Below, piece after piece: positions 1 through 6,826 of a stretch of DNA of 30,023 nt (its first letter is position 1; each line of letters starts with the position of its first letter). The stretch covers positions 1-30,023 of IMG/VR virus record IMGVR_UViG_3300031521_000276. One strand, 5' to 3'. The notes under the pieces are model-generated. The model was not told the DNA's origin. It saw nothing but the letters and a program-made list of their open reading frames with translations, and ran no database searches. The position numbers and the translations under genes were made by a program. The DNA is from a virus.

Positions 1-218
1 GCACTGGCTTTAGCAATAAATTCTTTTGCAAGCCTTTCTGATACTGCATTGTGTCCTGCAAGCGCCTGCTGGGTGGATGCGATTGTGGTATTAAGGTTTT
101 TTATTAGCGCAATTATGGCATCTCGCTGATTTTCATACATCGGGTATTTTGGGTATTGGGCAAGAATCAATATTGCCCAATTTGACATTTCTTCATCTGT
201 TAAATCTTTTGCATCCAT
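1..218 (-). CDS. Hypothetical early protein, 3' end outside window
   Basis: An open frame starts at ATG 218-216 and runs off the left edge, giving at least 72 residues that begin MDAKDLTDEEMSNWAIL. The start shares a base with the stop of the upstream gene (TGATG), the coupling used all along this operon. The product is soluble and helical, with no recognisable motif. It is the last visible gene of the leftward early operon. I do not recognise a family. Confidence 0.6.
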   Translation of the reverse strand, partial: MDAKDLTDEEMSNWAILILAQYPKYPMYENQRDAIIALIKNLNTTIASTQQALAGHNAVSERLAKEFIAKAS

Positions 219-610
219 CAAGACTCGCCTCCCTCAAGTGCTTTCCCGCAAACATTACAAAGTCGGTCAATAACTTTGCTTCGGATGTAAGGTGATTCAG
301 CATCTTCAAGCGCAACCCAATAAGACAACACAATATCGGGCAGTTGTTTTAGAACTTCCCGCATCGCAAGCAACTGCGCCTCTGCCCTTTCCGCTCTGTC
401 TACCTGCGCTTTGATGACGGCAAAATGCTCTTTGCACTGCTCCACGCAAACGTCTTGATAAAACTTTTCCATATTAGCGTATTCTTTTTGCAGGGTTTGC
501 AGCTTGGCGTTTGTGGTAGTTTCTAACTCCGCATAGTATTTCACGCAGTTGCTTTTGCATTTCCCAAAGTCGTTACCTTGGCATCGTTCGTGCTTGCAAT
601 ATCCTTCCAT
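218..610 (-). CDS. Hypothetical Cys-containing coiled-coil protein
   Basis: About 130 residues. The N-terminus carries several cysteines (YCKHERC, then CKSNC). A long charged helical stretch follows, likely a coiled coil, and the C-terminus has a CNVC pair (VIDRLCNVCGKAL) that could bind zinc with the N-terminal cysteines. A GTG at 613 overlaps the upstream TAG as TAGTG and is an alternative start; ATG 610 also sits at usable distance from a GGGAG site. Related in style to the next gene upstream, which also mixes coiled coil and Cys pairs. Function unknown. Confidence 0.6.
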   Translation of the reverse strand: MEGYCKHERCQGNDFGKCKSNCVKYYAELETTTNAKLQTLQKEYANMEKFYQDVCVEQCKEHFAVIKAQVDRAERAEAQLLAMREVLKQLPDIVLSYWVALEDAESPYIRSKVIDRLCNVCGKALEGGES

Positions 611-612
611 CA

Positions 613-1053
613 CTAATCAACTCCCTTCTGCTTTTCAGTCACTACGCATTGGGCACAAGCCGTCTGGTTTAGTAGGCACATATTGCAAACCATAGTTTTA
701 TACTTCTCAACCTGCGCCTCGCTCTCAAGCAGTTTGGACTTGGTTAGCGCGTGTTCACCTATTTCTGACTGCAAGTCTAACCACATAGCATTTTTATCAT
801 TCCCCATCTCTAGGAATTTGGTTTTGAACTTCTCAACCTTGTCCATCTCCGCAAACAGTTCTTTGCATCGGGCGTGAAACATTTTATGCCAGTATTTTGC
901 TTCTGCTTCTCTTTCTCTCAACTTTGATTCCGATTCTCTCAACTTTGATTCCGATTCTTCCCATTGTTCTTTGAAAAACTCAGCATCAAGAGCATACTGA
1001 TTTGCCCTGTATTCCTGCTCGTCTGCCCATTGTTGGATTTTATCTTTTTTCAT
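613..1053 (-). CDS. Hypothetical coiled-coil protein with duplicated heptad
   Basis: 146 residues, almost wholly charged alpha helix. Near residues 33-48 the heptad ESESKLR is repeated, encoded by an exact 21-bp tandem duplication (915-935 and 936-956). The C-terminus has CNMC and CAQC pairs, a possible zinc site. A GGAG site stands 8 bases before the ATG, which lies inside the end of the upstream gene. No family recognised; the coiled coil suggests oligomerisation or a protein-binding role. Confidence 0.6.
   Translation of the reverse strand: MKKDKIQQWADEQEYRANQYALDAEFFKEQWEESESKLRESESKLREREAEAKYWHKMFHARCKELFAEMDKVEKFKTKFLEMGNDKNAMWLDLQSEIGEHALTKSKLLESEAQVEKYKTMVCNMCLLNQTACAQCVVTEKQKGVD
915..956. 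repeat. Two exact 21-bp tandem copies (coding heptad duplication)
   Basis: The unit CTCTCAACTTTGATTCCGATT occurs at 915-935 and again at 936-956. On the minus strand each copy encodes seven residues, exactly one coiled-coil heptad, so the duplication lengthens the helix without changing register. Confidence 0.9.
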
Positions 1054-1480
1054 CTTCAGCTCTCCGAACCGTCACAACTTCCTTAACATCACAGAGAGCG
1101 AACCCCTGTTGTGACTGTTTGTACCCCAAATTTGCATCACCGTCAGAAGTGCAGTTTCGTAGACACAACCACGCCCCTTCTCTGCTTTTGTCAGGGTGAT
1201 ACGAGATGTGGTCGAACTCTCCAGAAACTTGCACGTCGTTTCTTGTTGTTACCGTGATTATTTTACTCATCGCCGTTGCCTCTCCGAAAAGAGCCTGTTT
1301 AACAAGAGCTTCCATCTTATCCAGCGCATCGCGTACATATCCAACATTCCGCACGTCGCGGGTATAATAGTCACAACACACACCTTTCAATTCACTACGG
1401 ACTTTATCAAATTGTTTTAAAATGTCGTTTTTTAGCAGTATTAATTCCTGCGCTTTGCTCCGTTGTTGTTGCTCACTCAT
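1040..1480 (-). CDS. Hypothetical protein, 146 aa
   Basis: Residues 1-65 are helical and charged. The C-terminal half (IITVTTRNDVQVSGEFDHISYHP, then AWLCLRNC, then VKEVVTVRR) looks like a small beta-rich domain. Start ATG 1480 overlaps the upstream TGA as ATGA. No motif identifies its function. It sits in the distal part of the early operon among other small accessory genes. Confidence 0.6.
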   Translation of the reverse strand: MSEQQQRSKAQELILLKNDILKQFDKVRSELKGVCCDYYTRDVRNVGYVRDALDKMEALVKQALFGEATAMSKIITVTTRNDVQVSGEFDHISYHPDKSREGAWLCLRNCTSDGDANLGYKQSQQGFALCDVKEVVTVRRAEDEKR

Positions 1481-1662
1481 CCCTGTTTCACGCTCCCCTT
1501 CAAAATCCGCAATTCGTTTTCAACAGCCCGAATCTTTTCCATCACATAGGGGCGACTTGCTCCCCTAAAATCCGTGTTGGGCGTAACTTCTGACGCTCGA
1601 ATTGTTGCCGCAATTTCAACCAGCATATCAACAATAGTGCTGGCGTGTTGAATCTCACTCAT
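1477..1662 (-). CDS. Hypothetical small protein, 61 aa
   Basis: 61 residues, helical and soluble, beginning MSEIQHASTIVDMLVEIA and ending in a basic stretch. Both ends overlap the neighbours (ATGAGTGA upstream, ATGA downstream), so it is translationally coupled. No family recognised. Confidence 0.55.
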   Translation of the reverse strand: MSEIQHASTIVDMLVEIAATIRASEVTPNTDFRGASRPYVMEKIRAVENELRILKGSVKQG

Positions 1663-1831
1663 CCGCGCTGGCCTCCTTCGCTTCGAAATGGTCTGTCGCG
1701 TTTCTCACGCACTTGCTACAAGGATAATCATTGCCGCTGTGAGTGTGATAATATTGACATTTTGAAGTGCAGGCATCTTCTTCGAATATTGCCTTTTTCA
1801 GCAATTCAATGGCATCATCAATCTTTTTCAT
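1655..1831 (-). CDS. Small Cys-containing protein, 58 aa
   Basis: A 58-codon frame starting at ATG 1831-1829, overlapping the stop of the methyltransferase gene as ATGA, and ending at TGA 1657-1655. The product begins MKKIDDAIELLKKAIFEEDA and contains CTSKC and CSKC pairs separated by a His-rich loop (YYHTHSG). This spacing would suit a small zinc-binding fold. It fills the only gap between the two flanking genes, which supports it being real. Function unknown. Confidence 0.6.
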   Translation of the reverse strand: MKKIDDAIELLKKAIFEEDACTSKCQYYHTHSGNDYPCSKCVRNATDHFEAKEASADE

Positions 1832-2274
1832 CCCCCCGCCTCCTCACTTTTTGCTTTTACAGCAAAAATAACTATTGCGCTTGGAAATGGCGCGTTCCAT
1901 TTATGTCCACCGAATTTCAGCCTTCCCCTGATAAAGCGGATCTCGCCTTTCACGCAGAAGTCATGCCACCATGCCGTATCTGTTCGCGCAGGGACTAAAC
2001 AAACCACCGTAGATCCATTCAGGGATGCTTCGTATGCTTTCTTAACCCACTTGCCTATTGTTCTTCCATAGGGTGGATTCATCCATATTGGACAAGACGG
2101 CCACAACTGTGATAGTCCGTCTATTGTGGGAGAATACCAACTATCGCATTTTGTATTATCAACCGTTGCACAGGCATCTAACATGAAATTAAATTCTGCA
2201 TCCAGTTTATCGAAAAAATCCTGTGGGGTTTCCCATTCGGGAGTGTTGGAAGTAAACATTCCTTCATTTATCAT
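1828..2274 (-). CDS. Phage DNA N-6-adenine methyltransferase (Dam type)
   Basis: 148 residues matching the short phage Dam-like N6-adenine methyltransferases. The N-terminus has EWETPQDFFDKLD, typical of this family. The catalytic motif NPPYG is at residues 66-70. Further on are a hydrophobic VVCLVPARTDTAWW strand and an arginine-rich IRFIRGRLKF segment. Such enzymes methylate adenine in phage DNA, commonly protecting it from host restriction or tuning expression. There is no partner endonuclease next to it, so a restriction-modification system is not indicated. Start at ATG 2274 overlaps the upstream stop as ATGA. Confidence 0.88.
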   Translation of the reverse strand: MINEGMFTSNTPEWETPQDFFDKLDAEFNFMLDACATVDNTKCDSWYSPTIDGLSQLWPSCPIWMNPPYGRTIGKWVKKAYEASLNGSTVVCLVPARTDTAWWHDFCVKGEIRFIRGRLKFGGHKWNAPFPSAIVIFAVKAKSEEAGG

Positions 2275-2630
2275 CTTATATTATCCTCACTTTTTGCTAT
2301 TGCTTGCCAGGCGGCTAAGGCGTCCCTTGCTTCCGTGTGCGCCTGATTATGGGCATCCAGCCCCGCAAAATCGTATTCGTTTTTGATACGCATGCCTTTG
2401 GCTGTAATCATTAGGTTGATTACCCTCTCGCTTGCCTCCAGCCTGTCCAGCAACGCCAGCATCCCTAACGGATCGTTAACTGTTGTCCGAAAAATAAAGA
2501 ACGCTTTCATAACCGCCTTTTTCCGTTCTTCCGCTTCATACGGCATGGCCTTTGTATAATAATCTTGTGCCTCAATTGCCTCAATCGCCGCTACTGCCAG
2601 CGCCCGGAGTTCCTTCACGTCTAAATCCAT
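2271..2630 (-). CDS. Hypothetical protein, 119 aa
   Basis: 119 residues, mostly helical, beginning MDLDVKELRALAVAAIEAIEAQ. No membrane segment or known motif. ATG 2630 lies 10 bases inside the upstream HTH gene and follows a GGATGG sequence that may serve as a weak ribosome site. Function unknown. Confidence 0.6.
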   Translation of the reverse strand: MDLDVKELRALAVAAIEAIEAQDYYTKAMPYEAEERKKAVMKAFFIFRTTVNDPLGMLALLDRLEASERVINLMITAKGMRIKNEYDFAGLDAHNQAHTEARDALAAWQAIAKSEDNIR

Positions 2631-3037
2631 GCTGACACCATCCTTGCAGTTATTATCATTGGTTGTCTATACGGTTTAATTGTAGCAAATTCCCTTTGCT
2701 CTGCTTCATTCATCTGCCTAACTGTTGGCGTTCTGTCAATGCCTAAACTCTTTGCATACTCCCTGCATCGTGCGTCCAATTGTTTGAAATTCAATGGAAC
2801 CCAGCTATACAGTTCATCATCTTGCTTCTTAGATCGCGGGACAATGCGATTCATTCTGTAAGGGTCTGACACTCGCTTTTCCCTGGCGTTCGGCACAAGT
2901 TCAATGCCATTGTTGTGTGCATGTTTCCAAATGGTATAAGGTACTTTTCCTGTCAGTTCAGCTATTTCCTTGCTTGACTTGCCTTGTACTGCGTATTTGC
3001 GGATTTGTGCAACGAGTGCATGGTTTGGAAGTGTCAT
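2621..3037 (-). CDS. Helix-turn-helix DNA-binding protein
   Basis: 138 residues from ATG 3037, chosen because it overlaps the stop of the small upstream gene as ATGA; an upstream ATG at 3061 would overlap that gene by 28 bases. Residues 1-45 (IRKYAVQGKSSKEIAELTGKV then YTIWKHAHNNGIEL) form a clear helix-turn-helix of homeodomain-like or MerR-like style. The remainder is basic. Its place at the distal end of the replication block suggests a transcriptional regulator or recombination accessory protein. The exact role is not evident. Confidence 0.6.
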   Translation of the reverse strand: MTLPNHALVAQIRKYAVQGKSSKEIAELTGKVPYTIWKHAHNNGIELVPNAREKRVSDPYRMNRIVPRSKKQDDELYSWVPLNFKQLDARCREYAKSLGIDRTPTVRQMNEAEQREFATIKPYRQPMIITARMVSAWI

Positions 3038-3174
3038 TTCCCGCACCACGCCTTTCCACATCTTTTACAAACGATAAACGCTTTCTTCCCTTCTTTGCCT
3101 GTGAGCCAATACTTGATACTCATTTGATGCCCATTTATCAGACAGTTGAACCAGTTTTTGATTGTTGTTAGCAT
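3034..3174 (-). CDS. Small Cys-knuckle protein, 46 aa
   Basis: A 46-codon frame from ATG 3174-3172 with a strong GGAGG site 7 bases upstream. It overlaps the rusA stop (ATGCTAA) and hands over to the next gene by ATGA at 3037-3034. The product has a basic, aromatic N-terminal half (IKNWFNCLINGHQ) and ends CKRCGKAWCGK, a treble-clef-like or zinc-ribbon half-site. A longer frame at 3065-3259 overlaps rusA heavily and lacks such a ribosome site, so this frame is preferred. Confidence 0.65.
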   Translation of the reverse strand: MLTTIKNWFNCLINGHQMSIKYWLTGKEGKKAFIVCKRCGKAWCGK

Positions 3175-3518
3175 TGTTTTGCCTCCACTTCAATTTCAAT
3201 TCTTCCATTTCCTTTGTCAATCGTCCAATCCTGTATTCTTGGCAATGCCCAATAATCATCTACCCAAACAATGCCAGTTAAACAGTCGCTCGTTAATTTT
3301 AATAAATTATCGCAATCGCGCCTTCTTCGGTCATTCCAGAACACCCAAACATTCAAAATGACTTTGGTTTGTAGGACTTCGCCCTTCCACCAGGCTTTTG
3401 CTTTCAGCGCCGCTGCCTCTTGCCATTGCTTTGCTTCTGTGGTTTTGAATGTGAACTTGCCTCTGCGAAGGAAACAATGGTTGACTGATGGAGGTAGGGG
3501 AAGGATTAACCTATTCAA
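3168..3518 (-). CDS. rusA: RusA-family Holliday junction resolvase
   Basis: 116 residues, the usual RusA length. N-terminal LILPLPPSVNH is the typical RusA opening. The catalytic acidic cluster is present: RRRDCDNLLK at residues 65-74 supplies D68 and D70, and VWVDDYW at 84-90 supplies D87/D88. RusA is a dimeric metal-dependent nuclease that cuts four-way junctions made during phage replication and recombination. It sits below the Sak4-like, DUF669 and Gp157 genes, completing a recombination set. Confidence 0.88.
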   Translation of the reverse strand: MNRLILPLPPSVNHCFLRRGKFTFKTTEAKQWQEAAALKAKAWWKGEVLQTKVILNVWVFWNDRRRRDCDNLLKLTSDCLTGIVWVDDYWALPRIQDWTIDKGNGRIEIEVEAKQC

Positions 3519-3718
3519 GCCGTCACCATCCCCTTAAACACGCATTTACTCCCCACTCGCTCAATGTCATCCCCATACCAGGAGCCACGATACCACTGCA
3601 TTGCTTTGCTTGTATTTATTCGCTTGCCGTTTGATTGATGCTTGAGGACGATGAGGAAGTGGAAGAAATCTCTGACAGTTGAGCATTGTTTGCCATTTAG
3701 ACATTCATCCATTTTCAT
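3515..3718 (-). CDS. Hypothetical protein, 67 aa
   Basis: The start at 3718 is favoured because it overlaps the upstream stop as ATGA and has GGAGG 8 bases before it; ATGs at 3733 and 3712 are alternatives. The protein starts MKMDECLNGKQCSTVRDFF and is basic and helical, with a pattern that could be a small winged or HTH domain (VRDFFHFLIVLKHQ). It lies between the helicase loader and rusA. No family recognised. Confidence 0.55.
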   Translation of the reverse strand: MKMDECLNGKQCSTVRDFFHFLIVLKHQSNGKRINTSKAMQWYRGSWYGDDIERVGSKCVFKGMVTA

Positions 3719-4281
3719 TCCTTGCGCCTCCATTCAATCTCTTTCTTTGGTTCATCTAACTGTTTAACGTCCATCTTCCCTGCCAACGCTTTGATAATTT
3801 CGCTCATGCCGGACAGTTCCAGCGCCTTTTCATTCTCTTTGTTTTGATGATTTTTTGACCGCATGGATTCATAAATTCGCATGAAATGCGCTCTGTCAGC
3901 TTCGGGATTCTCACTCATGCAAAGGTTCACCCATCCGATTGCCCTTGCCGCCCTCTGTACCAGTTCACAACTCCATGAAGGAGCGCGATAGACTCCCGCA
4001 TCGAATATCTGCTTGTTGACTTCCTCCCATGCCTCTGCTGCTGTGGGAAGTTTTTCATATCGTGGGTCAATGTCTTGCGCTGCTTCAACAACTTGCGCGA
4101 CAGAAGGGAAGAAGTTCGATGACCGGCACACTCTGACAATAGCTGCCTTTGCCACTTCAAAGGGAATGTCCATCAGCATCATTTCCCATGCTGCCACAAT
4201 CGGTTGTGGATCGCGCTGCTGCATGGATGGATAAGAAGCCGATGCCAACATAACCAACGCTGCTACTTCTTTTTTATTCAT
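3715..4281 (-). CDS. G39P-like replicative helicase loader
   Basis: 188 residues. The N-terminal third (EVAALVMLASASYPS, then AWEMMLMDIPFEVAKAAIVRV, then FFPSVAQVVEAA) matches the helical domain of SPP1 G39P-type helicase loader/inhibitors. These load the replicative helicase at the phage origin, working with the initiator. The C-terminal half is charged and probably disordered, the part that contacts helicase in G39P. It follows the initiator gene directly (overlap ATGAATAA) with GGAGG 6 bases before the ATG. The order initiator then loader is the SPP1 arrangement. Confidence 0.75.
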   Translation of the reverse strand: MNKKEVAALVMLASASYPSMQQRDPQPIVAAWEMMLMDIPFEVAKAAIVRVCRSSNFFPSVAQVVEAAQDIDPRYEKLPTAAEAWEEVNKQIFDAGVYRAPSWSCELVQRAARAIGWVNLCMSENPEADRAHFMRIYESMRSKNHQNKENEKALELSGMSEIIKALAGKMDVKQLDEPKKEIEWRRKE

Positions 4282-5017
4282 CTGATTCCTCCGCTATTAA
4301 TTTGCATTTTTCTTGAAAGGATAACGCCCTGCCGGATATTTGATTTAGGTATCCATCAAACTTGTTTCCAAACAGGGTTTCAGGGCGAAGATATTTTTGT
4401 TGCTCTGTTCCAACCCATTCCGCACACTTCTTGTCAATCACCGTGTAGAAGTCCGACAAGGTATATCCATCATTTACCCTTGCGACAATATGCTTCTTGT
4501 TGGACTCCACATTTCGGAAGTTTGTTCCAACCCTGCTGTTTAGGTATTCCAAAACTTGACTATATATTGTTTCAGGTTTCAGGATTCCAGATTCAGGATT
4601 CAGTAATAGGGATTCAGGATTCAGCAGGGCAACTTCTGTGCTTGTTTCGTGCTTGTATGGTGCTTGCACAGTGCTTGTTGATATAGCAGGGATTTCGGAC
4701 TCTTTTTCCTTACAATGAGGGTTTTGATGAGAGAGAAAATGAAGGATTTGAATGTACTTTTTTTGCTGTCCGTATCTGACAATAAACGATGGTGTTCCGT
4801 CACAATCTTTCTTGTTTGTTATTTCCAATAACAACTTTTCAATATTTACGTTGTCATAAGGAAATATTTCAGCTTTGATTCTTGCCGGACGATCTTCCAA
4901 CCGTCCTTCCCTGTCAGCCATGCACCACAACCCAATAAAAAGCAATCGTGCTGCATGACTACAAGATGCAAGTCCTTCTGACTTGAAGAATCCGGGTTTA
5001 ATGTTACGCGCTCTCAT
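4274..5017 (-). CDS. Phage replication initiator / replisome organiser
   Basis: 247 residues. ATG 5017 is preferred over ATG 5023 because GAGG stands 6 bases before it. Residues 1-110 (SEGLASCSHAARLLFIGLW, then CMADREGRLEDRPARIKAEIFP) form a winged-helix DNA-binding domain typical of SPP1 gp38-like organisers. A low-complexity linker follows (residues about 118-145). The C-terminal part (IYSQVLEYLNSRVGTNF to KYLRPETLFGNKFDGYL) matches the phage conserved C-terminal domain related to DnaD. It should bind the origin and recruit the loader encoded next. The linker DNA holds iteron-like repeats. Confidence 0.82.
   Translation of the reverse strand: MRARNIKPGFFKSEGLASCSHAARLLFIGLWCMADREGRLEDRPARIKAEIFPYDNVNIEKLLLEITNKKDCDGTPSFIVRYGQQKKYIQILHFLSHQNPHCKEKESEIPAISTSTVQAPYKHETSTEVALLNPESLLLNPESGILKPETIYSQVLEYLNSRVGTNFRNVESNKKHIVARVNDGYTLSDFYTVIDKKCAEWVGTEQQKYLRPETLFGNKFDGYLNQISGRALSFQEKCKLIAEESDE
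4561..4680. other. Candidate replication origin: iterons inside the initiator gene
   Basis: An AT run TATATATTGT (4561-4570) is followed by GATTCAG-type repeats with a 7-bp period (4571-4624), including two copies of GATTCAGGATTCAG-like double units. Next come four GTGCTTG copies starting at 4638, 4649, 4660 and 4671, an exact 11-bp period. Neither 7 nor 11 is a multiple of three, so the repetition is not imposed by the protein. Phage origins often lie in the linker of the initiator gene, as in lambda O and SPP1 gene 38. Confidence 0.7.
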
Positions 5018-5174
5018 CTTCATCCTCTGTTATGTTTAAGCTAATCTCTGTTTGAATACCCAATCCCTCAAAAAACCGCAACATATATGCCGAAAGGCTA
5101 CTCATAGATGAAAATTTCAAGTCCAAGCATAAATCTTCATCACCACAATAATGACTCACAAAATACTTTTTCAT
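5004..5174 (-). CDS. Small acidic protein, 56 aa
   Basis: A 56-codon frame from ATG 5174-5172, overlapping the upstream stop as ATGA and preceded by a GAAGGGAG site, ending at TAA 5006-5004 inside the initiator start. The product opens MKKYFVSHYCGDEDL and ends in an acidic tail. It fills an otherwise empty gap in a tightly packed operon. No family recognised. Confidence 0.6.
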   Translation of the reverse strand: MKKYFVSHYCGDEDLCLDLKFSSMSSLSAYMLRFFEGLGIQTEISLNITEDEDESA

Positions 5175-5362
5175 TTCATTACTCCCTTCTTTTGTGCATA
5201 CGCCTCTATCTGCCTTTCCACTTCTCTACTGCCATATTCAGCATGTGTCTTGTAAAACAGGCATCCATCGCAGTTCATCTCTGTCAGTAGCTTACAGTAT
5301 TCTTGAATCTCATTTGAATCTAAAACTCGTTCGCCCCATTTGAAGCATTGTCGGCGGGTCAT
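5171..5362 (-). CDS. Small Cys-rich hypothetical protein
   Basis: 63 residues from ATG 5362, which overlaps the upstream TGA as ATGA; ATG 5377 is an alternative. It has cysteines at MTRRQC, EYCK and NCDGCLFY. The core resembles the conserved part of the next gene upstream (KCINEMKCCGNCKH against LLTEMNCDGCLFY), so the two may be diverged tandem paralogues with a small zinc-binding centre. Function unknown. Confidence 0.55.
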   Translation of the reverse strand: MTRRQCFKWGERVLDSNEIQEYCKLLTEMNCDGCLFYKTHAEYGSREVERQIEAYAQKKGVMK

Positions 5363-5574
5363 GGTTGAGGCTCCCATTGTTCAACTCCTCTGCAACTGCA
5401 ACACGGTTCTTTAATTTCTGCCGTTATATCGTCATATAATGGCATAATATTTTCCGAGTGTTTACAATTCCCACAACATTTCATCTCGTTTATGCACTTC
5501 ACTATCTCCGCAACCTGATAATCATCCAACCTTTCAAATTGCTCTAATGCTTGAATTGCTTCTTGTGGATTCAT
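5359..5574 (-). CDS. Small Cys-rich hypothetical protein
   Basis: 71 residues. After a helical N-terminal half (QEAIQALEQFERLDDYQVAE) come KCINEMKCCGNC and then CCSC, six cysteines in all, suggesting a small metal-binding fold. A GGCGGG site precedes the ATG, just downstream of the hairpin at 5594-5614. Similar small Cys proteins follow it. Function unknown. Confidence 0.55.
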   Translation of the reverse strand: MNPQEAIQALEQFERLDDYQVAEIVKCINEMKCCGNCKHSENIMPLYDDITAEIKEPCCSCRGVEQWEPQP

Positions 5575-5593
5575 TGTTCTACCCGCCTTTCAA

Positions 5594-5614
5594 GGGCAAG
5601 CTGTCTACTTGCCC
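5594..5614 (-). other. Perfect intergenic hairpin, not a standard terminator
   Basis: GGGCAAG (5594-5600) and CTTGCCC (5608-5614) form a perfect 7-bp stem with a 7-base loop in one of the few real gaps of the early operon (5575-5636). No U tract follows on either strand. It may stabilise or mark a processing point in the mRNA, or attenuate expression of the downstream genes. Confidence 0.55.
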
Positions 5615-5636
5615 CATGTTGAGTTAAAGTCAGTAA

Positions 5637-6182
5637 TTAGAAGTTAATGTCAGTATCATCAGGCTTTACATCATGCCCGAATTGATTTGCACCCTGTAAG
5701 CGTTTGATTTCGGGAACATCTACGCCTTTGCGGATTTGTTCGACAGAGCGAATGAACCTGCACTTGGTTGACAGCTTGATTTTCCCTTCTTTGTTCAACC
5801 ATTCTTCTTGCCCGAATACCCCGCCAAACAGTTTGCCTTTCAATGTCTTTTCATCCCAATTCCACTTGTATCCTGAATTACTATTTTCGATTGCGGTAAT
5901 CATGCCCTTGAAGAATTTCAATCCGCTGCCGTCAACAAATTGCCGATATGTTCCCTGCCATTTTGCATCTTTATTGCCGATAATTGCCCGGTCAAACTGT
6001 TCTGTGTAGAAGTTGGCGCACGGTCCTTCAACGATGTCGAACGCAACCACCAAAATGTCTGCACCGTCTCTTGTGGTTTCAATCCTTGCTCCCTGAATCT
6101 TGCAGATATGCCCTCCTGGTGTGACTGACTTGTAATCTCCTGTGAACGCTTGTTCCTGATCGTATCCTTCGGGTTTGTTCAT
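5637..6182 (-). CDS. DUF669-type single-strand DNA-binding protein
   Basis: 181 residues. The N-terminus VTPGGHICKIQGARIETTRDG, then LVVAFDIVEGP, matches the phage DUF669 family, thought to be OB-fold single-strand DNA-binding proteins that accompany Sak-type annealases. The C-terminal tail is acidic (VKPDDTDINF), as in SSB proteins, where the tail recruits partners. It follows the Sak4-like ATPase gene with an ATGA overlap and GGAGG about 10 bases upstream. A role in replication/recombination is inferred from family and context. Confidence 0.75.
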   Translation of the reverse strand: MNKPEGYDQEQAFTGDYKSVTPGGHICKIQGARIETTRDGADILVVAFDIVEGPCANFYTEQFDRAIIGNKDAKWQGTYRQFVDGSGLKFFKGMITAIENSNSGYKWNWDEKTLKGKLFGGVFGQEEWLNKEGKIKLSTKCRFIRSVEQIRKGVDVPEIKRLQGANQFGHDVKPDDTDINF

Positions 6183-6826
6183 CGTTCAAATTCCTCCATT
6201 TTTTTTATTACATCGTTTAGATCGTTGGGAATGTCTTTTTCTTCGAAGAGACCGAGAGGGGATTTCCCTGTTGAATTGTTGCTTTGTGTTTCAAATATGT
6301 GTTTCCCGTCAACGATCTTTGCAATCAGTACCGTGGTAAATTTTGATTCCAAAACAATCTTGTCCAGTTTTCTTCCCGATGTCTTAATACGAGTCCATGA
6401 AAATCCGCTTTCGTCCCTTTCTGTTTGCGTGTGTGCCATGAATACTACTGTCAAATCGTCACGCAACAAGTGAGCATTGCTGATAAGTTCCCATACGCTG
6501 GCAGCTAAATCCATCCACTTGTCGAACCCCTTAATGGCCATGCGGTTCATTTCATCATCAATCATCATGGAGTTAATGCAATCAACAATGGCAACCTTAA
6601 TATGTGGAGCCTTTTCCGAAATGCTTTGCAGCAACGCAGTAACTTTTTTGATATCGCTGGTTTGAGAATAGTTTTTCAACTCTTTGTTGTACTGCGCTTT
6701 CCATCCCTTCCATGACAGTCCTTTCCTGTCAGCGTCAACAATGAAGGTTGATTTTGGGTCTAACAAACGACACGCCGTTGTCTTGCCTGAACCGCTTTCC
6801 CCCGCTACACAGATAACTCTGCTCAC
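6179..6826 (-). CDS. Sak4-like RecA-fold ATPase (AAA_24), recombinase
   Basis: 215 residues from a GTG at 6826 that overlaps the upstream stop as GTGA. The Walker A motif GESGSGKTT is at residues 9-17 and Walker B is VAIVDC near 78-83, followed by a LTVVFMAHTQTE sensor strand. Short RecA-like ATPases of this type (Sak4 of lactococcal phages) promote single-strand annealing or strand exchange. The neighbours Gp157, DUF669 and RusA form the usual phage recombination module. Confidence 0.82.
   Translation of the reverse strand: MSRVICVAGESGSGKTTACRLLDPKSTFIVDADRKGLSWKGWKAQYNKELKNYSQTSDIKKVTALLQSISEKAPHIKVAIVDCINSMMIDDEMNRMAIKGFDKWMDLAASVWELISNAHLLRDDLTVVFMAHTQTERDESGFSWTRIKTSGRKLDKIVLESKFTTVLIAKIVDGKHIFETQSNNSTGKSPLGLFEEKDIPNDLNDVIKKMEEFER

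Noticed and set aside
1828-2274. A restriction-modification system around the Dam-like gene
   Set aside because: No endonuclease or specificity gene is adjacent; orphan Dam-type enzymes are common in phages.
3065-3259. Minus-strand frame of 64 codons overlapping rusA
   Set aside because: It overlaps rusA by about 90 bases and lacks a ribosome site; the 46-codon frame at 3034-3174 has GGAGG and proper coupling.
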